Assembly (NCBI GenBank): GCA_040954595.2
Contig: CM082588.2
Location: 2,418,001 to 2,482,000, forward strand
DNA from: Balanoglossus misakiensis
Taxonomy: Eukaryota; Hemichordata
Direction: 5' to 3'
Length of the DNA: 64,000 nucleotides
Shown here: one piece after another, positions 11,984 through 25,900 of the stretch
How positions within the stretch are numbered: the first letter of the stretch is position 1
How the letters are laid out: each line of letters starts with the position of its first letter
Made by a program: the position numbers and the translations under genes
The notes under the pieces: model-generated
What the model saw: only the letters and a program-made list of their open reading frames with translations
Databases searched by the model: none
Told to the model about the DNA's origin: nothing

Positions 11984-13906
11984 GGTTGCTGGAATGTTGC
12001 GGACTGAATGACTCGGCCCATGGTGCCTTTCACTGAAATATAGGGGCAACCGGGGGTAAAGTTTACTCAAGGGTCGGGTCGGACACTGGTCAGGTTAATC
12101 GATCCTATTCAGTTTGGAAAGTGAAATGTGAAGAGGCCTGAATAAATTATGCCACCAGTCCGCACGGATGACGGACTGTGTCCGGAGACATTTAACTCAG
12201 TCCACAGTCGCTTGTTTACCGGCTATCCAGTAAAAAACGTCTGTGGCCCAGTCATGTCTGGATGGACAGGGGATCGGAAAATCCAGACAATACTAGCCAC
12301 ATACCATCAAGAGGGACCCCGCCACGATAAACAACCGATAAGGATACCTGGGCGTTGAGGGAGCTGTTTGCAATCCCAGTGTGCAACAAACACATTTCGT
12401 CATGGAAACGGGAATGTAAATTTTCCGGGACTTTCCAGGAGTATATAAACCACACAAACTGTTTGCAAATACACAAAATTTCTGTCAGACATACACACAC
12501 ACACAACAAACGAGTCACAGACTGTATTATTTATCAGGATTTGTTATATACATTTATTTCATCGACATACGTAGTATATAAAGCCTTTTCGGGAGAAGAC
12601 AAATAATGAAGAATTTTTTCTTACTCCTTTTTAAACAGACCACATTTTTATGAAAAAGGGGTACTAGCTAGTTTTGTTACCAAGAGAACACAGCTATGCA
12701 GCAGCAAAAAATAGTACTTGTGTCAAGATCCAATTTTACAGGGACATCTTTTATTCTGGCAAAAAATTACTCCCGCAAAAAAATCCTCTCAATATTTATT
12801 GAACAAAAAGATTTCATACAATGTACACGTACACACATATCACTGTGTCAATTATGCATAACTTGTCACCTTTGACCCAAGGGTCACAGGTCATTTAAGC
12901 TCTGCTCAAGTTTACACGAAATGTACTCCAGAAACTAGGATTTCTTTCAACATGAAAGTTACTCATACAATAGTTGTACATATAGCGTTATAAAAAAATA
13001 GAAAAGGCTCACAGTCCGTTTACCAATAAACACTTTTGAGTTGCAAATGCAACAGTTTTTTTCCTCAATCATAGAACCTGCAGTCTCACCACTGCAATTA
13101 TTTCCACTTAAGATAAAGCACAGAAGACAAAAAAAAAAGAGATGATTTCAGGTGTGTAATTAAATCAGTGGTTGAAGATTCAATTGCCCTGGATTTCCCT
13201 CGCAAAGACAGGGCTACCAAAAAAATACTTATGAACAAACAGACATCAAATAAGCTCAAGATTGGAAACGGAACGGGTTGAACTACACTGAGATGTGGTG
13301 ACAGGTGGCGGCATAAAATAAGTAAATAACACCCCCTCCCCCCACCCTGCCCATTTCCATCCCTAACTATAAACTCATCAGAAAAGGAAAAAAAATCTAT
13401 AAAGTTTTCTATATATAAACCTTGCACTTTTGAGTTCCCAGAGCCCACTGGGAGAAACACATATTTCCAACTGGCAAATCAGCTTCACTGTACTTCCTGT
13501 GTGTATAAAAATGTTGATTAACCAGTACAGCTGTAAATTCTTCGTTGCTATGTTTTTTATCTTTTCACTTTGTTTCAACCGCAACTTGCTTCAAAAAGTA
13601 AACACATGATGAAATTAATGACGTAAGCACCTAAGAAAATGCACTGGTGACGTGAGACTCCATATAACTGGATGATCCCTCCTTTCCTTCTATCTCTCTC
13701 TCTTGCTTATTTGTGAAGTTAAAAAATCGAGTTGTTATATAACTGTCAGGTGGAATTGCATCAATAGTATTGGTGGCAGTGGGTCGCGCATTTTCCTATA
13801 CGTGTCCCTGTGGTTTTTCAAGCGTTATTAATCTCCGATCACGCACTATATACACGAAAAAGGCCCAGGTTTCCTTTTTTCACCCTGCGATGACGTCACA
13901 GTGGTA
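11984..13906. other. Upstream flank of amidase copy 1 and 3' UTR of ARID1
   Basis: Both neighbouring genes are on the minus strand, so this interval holds the ARID1 3' UTR at the right and the promoter of amidase copy 1 at the left. Candidate AATAAA hexamers for ARID1 (TTTATT on the plus strand) occur near 12553, 12750 and 12795, which would give a 3' UTR of about 1.1-1.35 kb. At 12881-12893 a GGGTCA-C-AGGTCA direct repeat is present. I see no coding gene. Confidence 0.5.
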
Positions 13907-16900
13907 TCACGATTTTTCCAGGTTGTGTAACACCTCGGCTACCAGGGAATGCAGAGTTGTATCCAACGCGGGGGACATCACCAGGGAAAGCAATCGGCCT
14001 TGGTGGTGCCTGAACAGCGATCTGTTCTCCGGGACTCGAGCCAGACACACCAGCGTCACGGCCGCCCTCCTCATCATGTCGAGACTCGGCTGGGGCAGCT
14101 CCTCGCGGATCCCGCTCATAGCCAGCAGGGCGCGGTTACTCATCGCGTTTATGGCAAGTTCATTGTCCTCAAGGAATGACAACAGCAGCGAGATGCTGGA
14201 ATTCTGACACGCGATGGCCCGGCACACAGAGCTGTCACCTTGCGCCAGACTCGACAGTAGCACCACGGCAAACTCGCGAATGACCGGCTCCCGTCTGTCA
14301 CCCAAGTACTGAACGAGGTTCTTGTTGAGCCTTTCCAGCCTGGCGAAAGGCGGCGTGGCTAGTACCATGTCCACGTTGTTGTCAAGCACACACAGTTTAC
14401 ACATTGTTTCGAGGCTCAGGCGCATAGGCGACAGCGGGGAGCCTGGAGGTAGTGTGGGTAATGGATCAAGCGCGTACGCAGACGGGCAAACAGCCCAGTG
14501 GAGTAGGCCATCCAGAAGGCTGAAGCTAATGTTTTCCGGGTAAATGGAGAGATCCAACTTTCCGGCAATGTTCGCCAGCGTCACCATGGTGTTCTCGCGC
14601 AGTGAATTCAGACAGTCCCACCACCACTCGTCCTTCCCGATCAGGTTCTCGCATTCTTGGTCGGGGTCCTCCTTCATGTCGTCTTTCTCGAAGGGTTTCA
14701 CGTCGCGATTCCTCACCGGGTGTCGGTGGTGAAGAAGGAGCAGTATGCCCAAGACGTAGAGAAATCCCGGGTGTTTGGACATCTCCAAGTCGTTCCCTGG
14801 AATGAAGGAGAGACTTCGGAGCACATTGGACAGGCACACACACCTCCTGGCCAGCTCGTCTTGGGAGTCCGTAATCACGTTGAAGGGCGGGGAGTCGCGG
14901 TTATACGCTTCGTCTTCCAGAACTTTTGGCATGCGGAACAGAGCGATGTGGTCCTCGATCTTCCTCTCGATCTCATCACGGAAGTCACCCTTCTTGGCTT
15001 CCATCCTTAAAATCTCCTTCTCATTGCACTTCTTGGAGTCACTCAAAAGAGAGTCATTGTTTTCGAACCTAAGTATCACATGATTCGTCGTGTCACCACC
15101 ACCCAGCTGCCAGTGTGAATTCCCCGTCTCAAATCCCTCGAATTTATCCCACAGCTTCTCGTTTGAGTAGAATCCATTCAAGTCATCATCATCCAGTTTC
15201 ACCAACTTAGTCTTGTCGCTTCCTTTCAGCTTGTCAAGATCCGCATTCATCAGGGCTTCTCGGATAAGTTCGTGCTCTGTTTTTTTACTATCATCATCAT
15301 CTTCATCGCCATTATTGGTATCATCGTCGTCAACATCGCCGTTGTCATTATCATCATTGCTGACTTCACATTCATCGTTGTCATCTTCAGCGACAACGTT
15401 GCCATTGCACTTTGTATTCTCACTCTTAGTGTTTGCTTTTGCACACAACTTCTCGGACTGCATGACCTCAGTGTCGTCCAGAACACCAAAAATTTCAATA
15501 ATGCACCTGCGGTAGTGTTCCAGGAGGATCTCAAGGAGTCCGGGAAGTTGCTGGAGTTGGAAATAAGACACTGTGTTGTCGTCGTACAGAAGGATATTGA
15601 GTGTGTCTACTGCCCATGTGCTTTCGGCCAGCAGTCCCGACTTCAAGCACATCATGACACGCCAAGCTTCGACTGGGCCTAAGTGGGTAAGACAGGAAAA
15701 ATGTGTCACTAATAATTTTGTCTGGACGTTCGGCTAGTTTCTCATTAGACAGGTAGTACGAACATTTTTCATGATGCCACTGCCAACAGAAGAGGAATAC
15801 TCACCCACATCCCTGGAGGACAGCTTCTTTCTGTTTTTCAGCACTGGTGTGGTGGACTCCACACAGTTTGGAGGGAAGCTGATCTCTTTCTTGGGAGCCT
15901 GGGGGAAGCTGGAGGGTGGCATGGGCATGTGACCTTGCTGCTTCATGGCCTGCTTGCTCATCTTGTCCCTCTGCTGCATGGACATGGGTTGAGATGAGCG
16001 TGGTTGCAGGTGGAGGGGCAGAGTTGGGCCGTACGGCGGCAGTCCGTGATGACCCATGTTGTCGCCGAAGTGATGACCGGCAGTGGGCTTTTGGTGGACT
16101 GTGCCCCAGGACGGCGATGGACCGTGTGGCTCCCGCATCCGGATTTGCTCCGGCATGTAATTTTCCCGGTGACTCTGCATGGGTCCTTGCCTTTGTGGGT
16201 ATGGAAACTGGGAGTCGTTCCGGCTGTTCCAGGACATGGGACCATCATGTGGGGCTTGAGGCATCACGGGACCAGGACCTTTAAAAGAAAAACACCAAGT
16301 GGAGTTATTTTAGGGGACAAACTCAGCTACTTCTACTAAATCATCTTATCCTTGACAGACTTCTTCGTTGAATGCATGGGCTTCTAGCTGCATGAAGACA
16401 ATTTTGATTATTGGTAATAAAAATACCTTGCTGAGGGACAGGAACCTGATTGGGGCGTTCCCTGTAGTTGTGTGGGAAACCCATATGGTTGGGCATGTTG
16501 CGGTCAGCATTGGGATAAGCATTCTGTGGCCCTGGGCCTTGCTGGCTGTAGGGAGGTATAGGGAATGAGTCCTCCTGGTTCATAGGCGGTCGTGCCATTG
16601 CCTGACGTTTTTGTGGCGGCCCATACATATCACCCTGTAAAGAATCACACATAGAATGCATATTACTTCCGGATAAAACCTTCAAATTTCTGAACGGAAC
16701 TCCTTCCTTTAGAAGTAAACTCAACAGATCAACTATCTATGATGTCTTACTGTCTCAATATTTTCACAGTGATCGTCCTGGTGACATGGATTCGGATTGC
16801 AGATTGAAGCACAAACCAGGACAGCTGGTCATCTCTGACTGACATATTTTTCAAGCTGGAATGGTACATTCAGACCTAAAAATCTTGAGACAGTAGCATC

Positions 16901-19900
16901 TTTGATTCTGTTCCCTACTCACAGTTTTATTTTGATAGCCTCCTTCCTTTGATGGGCTACCTACCGGTGGTGGTCTTTTCTGCGGGAAGGGTTGCGAGTA
17001 CGCCTGCTGGGGTCCGGTTGGAGGTGGTGGTGGTGGTGGGGCTGGCTGCTGTTGGTACGGTTGCTGCCCTGGGAACGTCTGGGCGTAACCTTCGTGTGGG
17101 GTCTGCGGTCTGTGTCCTGGATGCTGCTGTGGGCCGTAGCGGCTCTGGTACATTCCCTGATCTGACGAGTTGGGTTGATACTGGGACATCATATTGCCGT
17201 GTTGGGGTGGTGGTGGGGGTGGCGGCGGTGGTGGGTGGGGCACTGGTGCCTCTGGACCCATCTGGCCACTTCCTGCTTCAAACCTGGGGAACATAAAAAA
17301 GCAAATGGTTTCGTTATGACACTGATTTACAGTTATATGTCAAACACACAGAAATAATGTACCATACACATAAATGAGACATTTTACGTTGAGTCTAAAA
17401 AACTTGGCACAAACAAGCAGGAAATGGCGCTTGTTGTGGTGTGGTTGATTAGATCCATGGTTCTCTTTAGCATGTGTGAGCCCAACTGTCCTACGAAGGA
17501 AAGCTGGTTATTAGGAGATGCCAACACTCTAGCGCCTAAAGCCAATAGATGAAAAGTAGCTGATCTGAAAATGAATTTAAGCCTGATCTCACCAGGTGCC
17601 AGTAGGCCACACACTTACCTTTCCCTCTCAAACTGGTTTCCATACTGGTACTGTGATCCCGGCCCTTGGTTCATTCTCCTCCTTGCTTCATACGGATCCA
17701 TGGAGTTCCCCCTGTACATATCCGGGCGTCTTCCCGCATAAGACTCTTGGGCATTCCTTCCAGCGGTGTACGGATCACTCATGGAATTCGGGGGATTGCC
17801 CATGGCATTGAATGGGTCACTGGGCGGCATGGCGTTATTCACATACGGATCCACCGAGCCCATCCTGTTGACGCCTTCACCGTACGAGCCTCCTGGAACG
17901 TTGCCGCCCCCACTCCCGCCCGGGGGCATGGGCGGATACGACATGCTCGTCGGCTGGTAGTTGCTGACGTCGTCCGCGAACGGGTCCTGGATACTGATGC
18001 TGTTGCTACTGCTGCTGCGCGACTGCATCATGGAGTTGTTGGGCATCATGTTGCTGTTGGGCATGGGCCCCATCATACTGGTGGGTGGCGGCGGTAACCC
18101 AGTCGGGGTCATCCGCGACGGCGTCATGTTTCCGGGCGGCATGGGCGACATGTTATTGGCGATTGACGAGGTGCTGTGAACGGATGGTGTCCGGGGGTAT
18201 TCCTGGAACTGGTTTGGTGGCAAGCCTTCGGAATTGATCTGCGATGGCGGCCTCTTTAGTTCACCTGAGATGTGGGAATTTGCTACTGAATGATGAAAAT
18301 CGTCCTTGAATGGTTCTGTTGAGAGAGGAAGACCACGTTAATACTGATATCATTTCCTTTTACAGCAGCAAGTGTAGTGTACAATGCAGGCCTCGACCGG
18401 CCGGGTCGACCTTTAACCCTGAATAAATCAACAAACACACTTCACACTGCACTACTTAATTCTGCTGGTAGGGAGCTTAAAAAAGCCATGATAACTTCAA
18501 TATCATAGTTCACATTACTATTAATGAGTCTCAATAATTTGGCTACCTGCTATATCCAAAATAACATGAACATTGAACATGTCAATGGATAGGCACACAC
18601 CACATGATTTTGAGTTGAACTGAATTCTTGTCTGCAAGACGCCAGACACAGGTGGACATGACATGAAATAACACAGAGACAAAAAGACTCAGACGCACCT
18701 GGTGGCTCAGCACTAAGACGCTCTTTCTTCACTTTACCACATTCCACCTGGGGTAACAGATCATTAGGGCTGACCCCGCCTTTATCGTAGTGACACTCAA
18801 ACGCCAGTAAATACTTGTTGTAATGCTTTCGTAGGGTAAATGCTGCATTGTTACTGCTGCCAATGCTCAAAGCCACGCAAATCTCCTTCCAGAGTTTCTT
18901 CTTTGTAACCTGTACAATTTGCATAAATATATGAAACATATTAACATACAAACAAGCAGCAAAAAATAATCTAAGGTATATTTAGAGCATCATGATTGAA
19001 CCACGTCAAATAATTTCCACTCACCTCTGTAACACCACCTTTCTCCTTGACTGCTCTATACAATTTGTACAAGTCTAATACTGTATTGCTCATCATTGGA
19101 CACTTCTTAAGAGGCTCCCCCTTGTCTTCCATGAACCGAAGAAATCTGTCCAGAAATGGGCCTCTCTCTGGGTCCTCGCAGATATTATATAGTTTCCTCA
19201 ACTGGGGGAGAGAAAGAGGGACACATTACAGGGGTTTGTCTTAGTGAATAGAGATTTTTGCTTGCGCCCTCAAGAGGTAAGAGTGGTTACCTTTTTTTTC
19301 AAAATTACACAACGTACCAAGTCAAACAGTGTACTGGTAATTTGGAATGCTGGGACATAAAGTGAAGTATGGACAGAGGGGGCGCACTTTCAGTAACAAT
19401 ACATGTGACAGGAGTCTGTTTCATAAGCGTCACCACCTACCTGATCATTGCATTCTCGTGGCCTTTCTTGCTTGGAAGACTGCAAACGAATGAGACGAAA
19501 AGAAAAGATTGAAACCAGGTTGAAGATATAAACCCAAAGTAATTCATACCTCATTCTACCAGAAAAAGCAAAACTTGAGATTAGAAATTTTCTTGCACTC
19601 ACCGCCGGACTCTGAGGTGTTCTCGGTAAGCTACTTTGTAAACTGCTAGGGCTGGAGTGTTGAGTATCGTCATCTTGAGATGATAACTTGCTTCCAGAAT
19701 CTGGTGATGGCAGTGGGGAGGCTCCCAATAAACCGATGGGCGGAGATGATGGCCGCGATGCACTGTCATCCTGGCAGAGGGACACAGAAAATTAATCAAG
19801 AACCAGATTTGCACAATCATATCCTAACACTGACCAGGACACTGACAATCACTTAGGAACAGTAACAAACAGATACAGATTAATAGAACTAATCCCCTCC

Positions 19901-22900
19901 CCACACATTAATTATGAACATACCTTGTTATGATGTGGTGCTTGTGCATCCACTGGTTCATCTTTTATCTGTACAGGGCTACCTTTCACGTTGTCAGAAA
20001 AACTGTTGACAGTGGATGACGTCGTCACCGGAGATGTTATGCTTTGAGTTGTAGAGGTGCCACCTGCCCCTAGAAGGTAGAAAAGTGTCTTCAGTATACA
20101 GCAAAGACTCTCAGTGGAAGGGGAGAAAAAAAGACCATTCTCTCGTTTGGTTTTTGGTCAAGTATAGGGCGTTCCAATAATTTCTTTATATGTATGGATG
20201 TCGCCTTCAACTCACCTGACTGTGTGGTAGCCACCAACGGCTGCGGCAGTGGACTCGCTCCAGGATTCTCCATCCCGCTGGACATTGCGTTGGTCATTTC
20301 GTTTTTCACGGGAGGCACAGTGTTAGGTGGGAAGCCCTGGTTGGGCTGCTGCTGGTGCTGTTGCCATTGCTGGTGCTGGTAGGAGGGTGGAAACGTTCTC
20401 TGGGGGTACTGGGGCGGCGGGTGGCGGTGGTACAGGGCGGGCTTGTTCTGTGCCGTGTTGGCGGCCGCCATGACCGCCGCTTGAGCTGCGGCCTGCGCGC
20501 CCCTGATCCCCGTCGGTCCATTGTTTGGTCCTGCGGGACTGATTGGGGCAGTAGAGGGTGGCGGGTAATCGGCCCTCTGGTGCGGTCCATACTGCGGCAT
20601 GGGCGATTTCATCCCACTGCTGCCGGAACTGAGCGGAGGTGGCCCTGACACTGCATTCATTCCGGCAGACGGAGATGACGGCATGCTGCCACTTGCACTG
20701 GCGTTGTAGCCCGCATACGACGAAGGCGGTGGCACATTCCCCGCACTATTCGGTGGCTGACTCCGCATGCGATTATCACTGAACGGCTGACCCATTCCGT
20801 GTACATTGCCACTATTCCCTGACATGTTAGGTCCATAACTGTTCATTTGGTTACTGTACCCAGACATCCCTTGCCTTGAAAAGTTTGCTAGAAAAAACAA
20901 AACAAAATCCAAGTTAGTTTTATAATATATTGTGATTCAATTTTAACTTCACTGTATCATCAATGCACATATCTACACACAGACACCTACCCAAGTTAAA
21001 ACAGCCAACTTTCTCACATTAGCAGCATACTGAGAGTGGGAGTCTTTCTGATGTTTTGCGATGACTATGACACGTGTGAATGAGGAGTACCTTACTAGAC
21101 ATCTTTATATCAGCCATAAGATGTGTACTCCTGTGTGATACATGCCAAGAAAGGGGACAGGAGCCCCCTTGCCCCCGAGATGATGTAAACGCCTTTCAGA
21201 TGAAGATACTTTCAATTTAAAGCATTTTTTTATTGTTCAAGTCAAAATGATGCCTTTTACACATCCACTCACTCCACTGATATGTGAAAATCTGCAACAC
21301 CAACAGTGCAAATTTGACACACACACACACACACTAATCTTCTAAGCTACTTTTTTTCAAAACCAAATCTTTCAGCGAGACTTCTCTCACCTTGTTGGTG
21401 ATATTGGTTCATGTTTAGCCCGTACCCGCTGGGAGGTGGCGCGTTCATAGAATTGCTCTGTTGATAGGGTGGCATTTGCTGGGGGCCCTGCATCGTAGAG
21501 GGCGCCATGGGCGTGGAATGTGGCGACAGTTTGGGTCCTTGTCCGTACCCTGATATCGAGGAGCCACCACCGCTACCACCCATATGGGATGAAGCTTGCA
21601 TAGCAGATCCATGCATTTGTGGATTATAACCTACACCAAAATAACACAGCGAGCATTTACAGAACCTCAGAGATTTTTATTAGTAGTTTGCTACGAACAC
21701 AGGCAGACCTCACTACTGTTTTCAATACCAGTGAGAGTTAAAGAGAGCTATGAACGGTGAATGGCGGACAAATAGTTCATTCTCTGTCGTAATTTTGTAG
21801 CATAACTTCCAGACTCTGAGATTGTCGATAATGTCTTATTTTGAGTAAATTAAAATTAACACACGCACACACACATATACACAGATTTTATTCAGCAACA
21901 GTACTGGCACCCATTCATATCCAACATGTTTTTTCTAACAAGATGGTGACATAAACACTTTATATAATAAACATCTGAATATAACACTGTGTATTAGACT
22001 GAGTGGGGGTTCTGATGTTCTTTGGCAAAGGTGTTTTCACAAGCGTTGAAACTGGTACGGAAGCATGATTATATGACGATGATTTCATTACAAGTCTTCA
22101 ACGCTTAATAAGTTAAATTAAAATAATCGTACATTTATTGTTTTAGAAATTTTCGAGGGGTATTATACCTTTAACCCCTTTTGTCACTGTGGTCTAGTCC
22201 AAACCATTGCTTTCTATGGTAATGTTTGGCCTCGACCAATGAGAAAGGGTTGACATAAATCACTGGCAATAACTTTGTGAAAATTGACTTCATTTTGGTG
22301 AAATATGTTCTGAAAAGCGTGGTGAGTACAAATGTTGAACAGGCAATTACCTCTGTCAATGGGTCTTTCTTGCATTGGCATCGGAGACTGGCTGAGGGAA
22401 GGGTGATTAAGGTTTTCTGCTTGACTTGAAGGCGGAGGTGGCATCTGGGTTGGTGGTTGTGGGGTCATTGACCTGCCTGTAATAACACAAACAAATTGAC
22501 TTAATTTAGACAGATGCACACACAACAACTTCGACATTCAAACAATTTTCATCTTTGATAGTTTCAAGACAAAACAAGATTTTTCACAACTATGAATTTT
22601 CTTTACATATAAGATGTGCTGATAAGGCAAAATACTGGGCATTTCATCACAATTCAGGGATTCAGGCAAGACAGTATTGTAGATACAAAACAACAACATA
22701 GAACACTGACAATATAACCAAAAGTTAGAACCTTAAAGATTTACCTTGCACACTAGCTGGTGACATGGACGACCTTGAAATATGACTAGCTGGTGACCCG
22801 ACCGGCGATGGCGACGGTCTCAGAGCAGAAACCGACGGATGGACGTGAGGAGACTGAACAGGGGTGCTAAATCCATCATTAGACGACGACTGTGATGTCG

Positions 22901-25900
22901 GCTGACTTTGGCTGGTGCTCGTAGCAGCCACGTTTCCCTGACTGCTTTCTAAGCCTGACGGCAAATCATCGATCGCGCCCGACAAGTCCTGCGGAAGAAA
23001 CAGTAAATTTTCCGTCAAAGCAAATGTGAAATATTACCAGAACAAAACAACTCCCACTTCATCTTAAATGTCAATTTGTCCACACGAGTCTATAAATTAT
23101 AAACAGTGCAGGGCTTCAGTTTTCTCAAACAACATCTGTGGAGGAGGTAGTGTTTGTTTATCTACCTACTTCATAACAACTAGAACAACTGTAAATGTGT
23201 AATTAATGCTTTAAAAATTTGTATTTTTAGCTGCAATTAGAATCTCAATGAAGTTGAATTGTTTAGCTAATTAAAATCTCAATGAAGTCGACTTGTAAGA
23301 GGTTTCCTTTTCAGCACTGATGCATGTAGAAAACATACGTGGACGCGTCACGTAAACAATGGGATTGGACATTAAAAGATGTAGGGCATGATTACCCAAG
23401 AAGACTTACAGGTTGACCTTGCGATAGAAAAGTCAAGAGTTTTTTATGCCTGGATGAACACGGCTCTCACAACATTGAGTCATTCAAATGATTTTAGAAT
23501 CATCTAAGTCGAGGTTTAATGGACACGTGGGGGCTTCCCCGTACATCTACTTAGGCAAAAGCACTGGCAACACCTTGAGGTCATAAAAGCCAAATGCCTG
23601 ACACAATCCCCAGGAGACGCGAATCAAAAAATCATTTAACCACATAAATCACAACTTGCCGGTTCAAGTTATGGCATCATCTGCAACAGATGTAATATAC
23701 GGTGAAGCAATTTTTATGCCTTGAAGGCTGTTTTTTTAAGTCAAAGCCAATAATTTTCTTCCACTAGATGTAAAGAAACCATGTTTACCCGCAGGCTTGG
23801 GAAAGAACAATTATAGACTTAACCCTTTTACCCCATTTGCCAACATATGGATTCAACCGTGCCATTAAAGACAATGGGATCTGGGGCAAATTGCCGTGAT
23901 GAAAAGGTTGATTGGACCGGGAAGCAAATTATACTGCGTCTGGGATTCTGTCCCCTCCCACCCAAAAAACTCAGTATGATTTTAACGAGCCATTTATGAC
24001 GAATTGCAAGCAATTACCACCATGTCATAACTACAGTACTTATAGAGAAGTGCCATTCATATTAATTTGAGTAAATGGGGGCTGCCATCCTTGTCGTGAT
24101 TGTACTGAGCATCTCCAGAGAGTGGAGGATGATTGCAAGACCCCAACTGTTGTGTTGTCACAATAGATTACCACCACCACTGCACCATAGTGTGCATTCT
24201 GACCATAGGGGCTGCCATCAAAATTTCACAATGACCCTCACTGCATTAGAACTCTCTCACAGTAAAAGCCTCAGCTTTCATTAACAGTTTGTGTCCATTC
24301 GAGCACATGTTCACAGATTTAATTTCCATCTAATGCTGGTGTCATTTGTGAGATTTTGCACAACTCAGAAAGAAATGCATAGTCTATGGTCCGATACACA
24401 GAAAAAATTCAAAACATTACAAAGTGGGAAAACCTGTTCCAACACTAACTGTAGTTCAAACCACAATAAAACATTGCAGCTTAGGTGACAGCTGGTTTCA
24501 TCAAAATAGTACACACATCCACCTTGCTGCAGCAAGTCCTGACCCACTAACTTCGTGTTGGCCACCAGTAGAACCTACCACAGCGTGGATATAACAGGAC
24601 TTTAACCCACCCCGAGTAAGGCTTAATTTTTACAGGCCATTTTACACACCACAGAATATTGGATCTGGTTCTCTTAGTGGACACGACTATACTCCACGGG
24701 CGATAATATGGTTTTTTAGGGTTAGGGTTAGGAGGGTTAGGGTTAGGGTTAAATTCACCCTCACATTGCCACCCCTAACCCTCCTAACCCTAACCCTAAC
24801 TCACCCTCATTGCCATGGTATCGTTGCCATGGGGTATAGTCGTGTCCACTAAGAGAACCAGATCCAGAATATTTCAGTGCTGAAGAAAATATTTATTCAT
24901 GGAATAAAATTAAATACTTAGCTCTTGATTGATAAATTTGGGCAAAAATTCAAAAAATAAATAAGAGATGAGATTAGCACACAATGCAAGAGCAGACACC
25001 AACCGGAATAATTTTTTTCCCTCAGCCCACATCCTCTTAACACAGCGTACTACCATAGTAGTGTGTGATGCCATTTAAAAACCAATGATTACATTCAATG
25101 TTTGACCTATTAACCCCAAACTTCAGTCGGCTTTTGGTTCAGACTTGGGTGTTTTGTGGGACGGTCGGTCTTATGAGACTGCACTATAAAAGCTCTATAT
25201 TCCCCTTTAACCCAGAGTATTTCAAATGGAGAATGGCAACATATCCACTCAACAGAACCCAACCCATCTCGTAGATTTCACTTTAACGTAGATTTCACTT
25301 TAAAAAAAAATAATTTTAAATGCCGGTAATAGGGAAACAGTTTTAATTGTCCTAAGACTGCAGTGAATTAAGTCTTTGTTCTTTGTTTCAGATCAAATAA
25401 GTGAATGAAATGTGGAAACCTTGAAAAAGTGACACAGAAACTCCAGATAAGCTGGCTAGCTCTGCACAAAAGACTGGACTGGAACGCCGGTGTATAAATA
25501 GTCCCCCAACACTATAAAAATACAACTACAATTATTTCTTTCTTTCAGAGACAAAAATATATGAAAGCCGAATGAGCAGAGAGAGAGAGAGAGAGAAATG
25601 CCAAGGAACTGTAATTTTCCTCTTTTTTCCCAGATACTCACACTTTGCGAGGCAGGAACTGAAGTTCAGCTTGTGTGGCGTTCACTGGCTGTGACTGACT
25701 AATGCATTATTGCACCCCGCAAACGCTACCTCTCACAGCAGTGAGAGAAATGAACCCACTCATTTGCATATCCCAATCGTGTTCAAACCTAGCACCAAAC
25801 GCCACAATGTGAATATTTTCATAACAGGATTTTTTTTTCTGAATTCGCATCTGCCAATAGATTTCGAGCGCCGGCCCTGCCTTCCAGTTGGCCGTGTCAC

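Noticed and set aside
13770-15700. Several long plus-strand frames opposite the last ARID1 exon
   Set aside because: They are complements of a high-information coding exon; Ser- and hydrophobic-rich runs arise from the acidic tract. The BAF250_C match on the minus strand explains the sequence.
24716-24800. Interstitial telomere or chromosome end
   Set aside because: The TTAGGG units are few, inverted about a centre and enclosed by terminal repeats with an 8-bp duplication, so a MITE explains them better.
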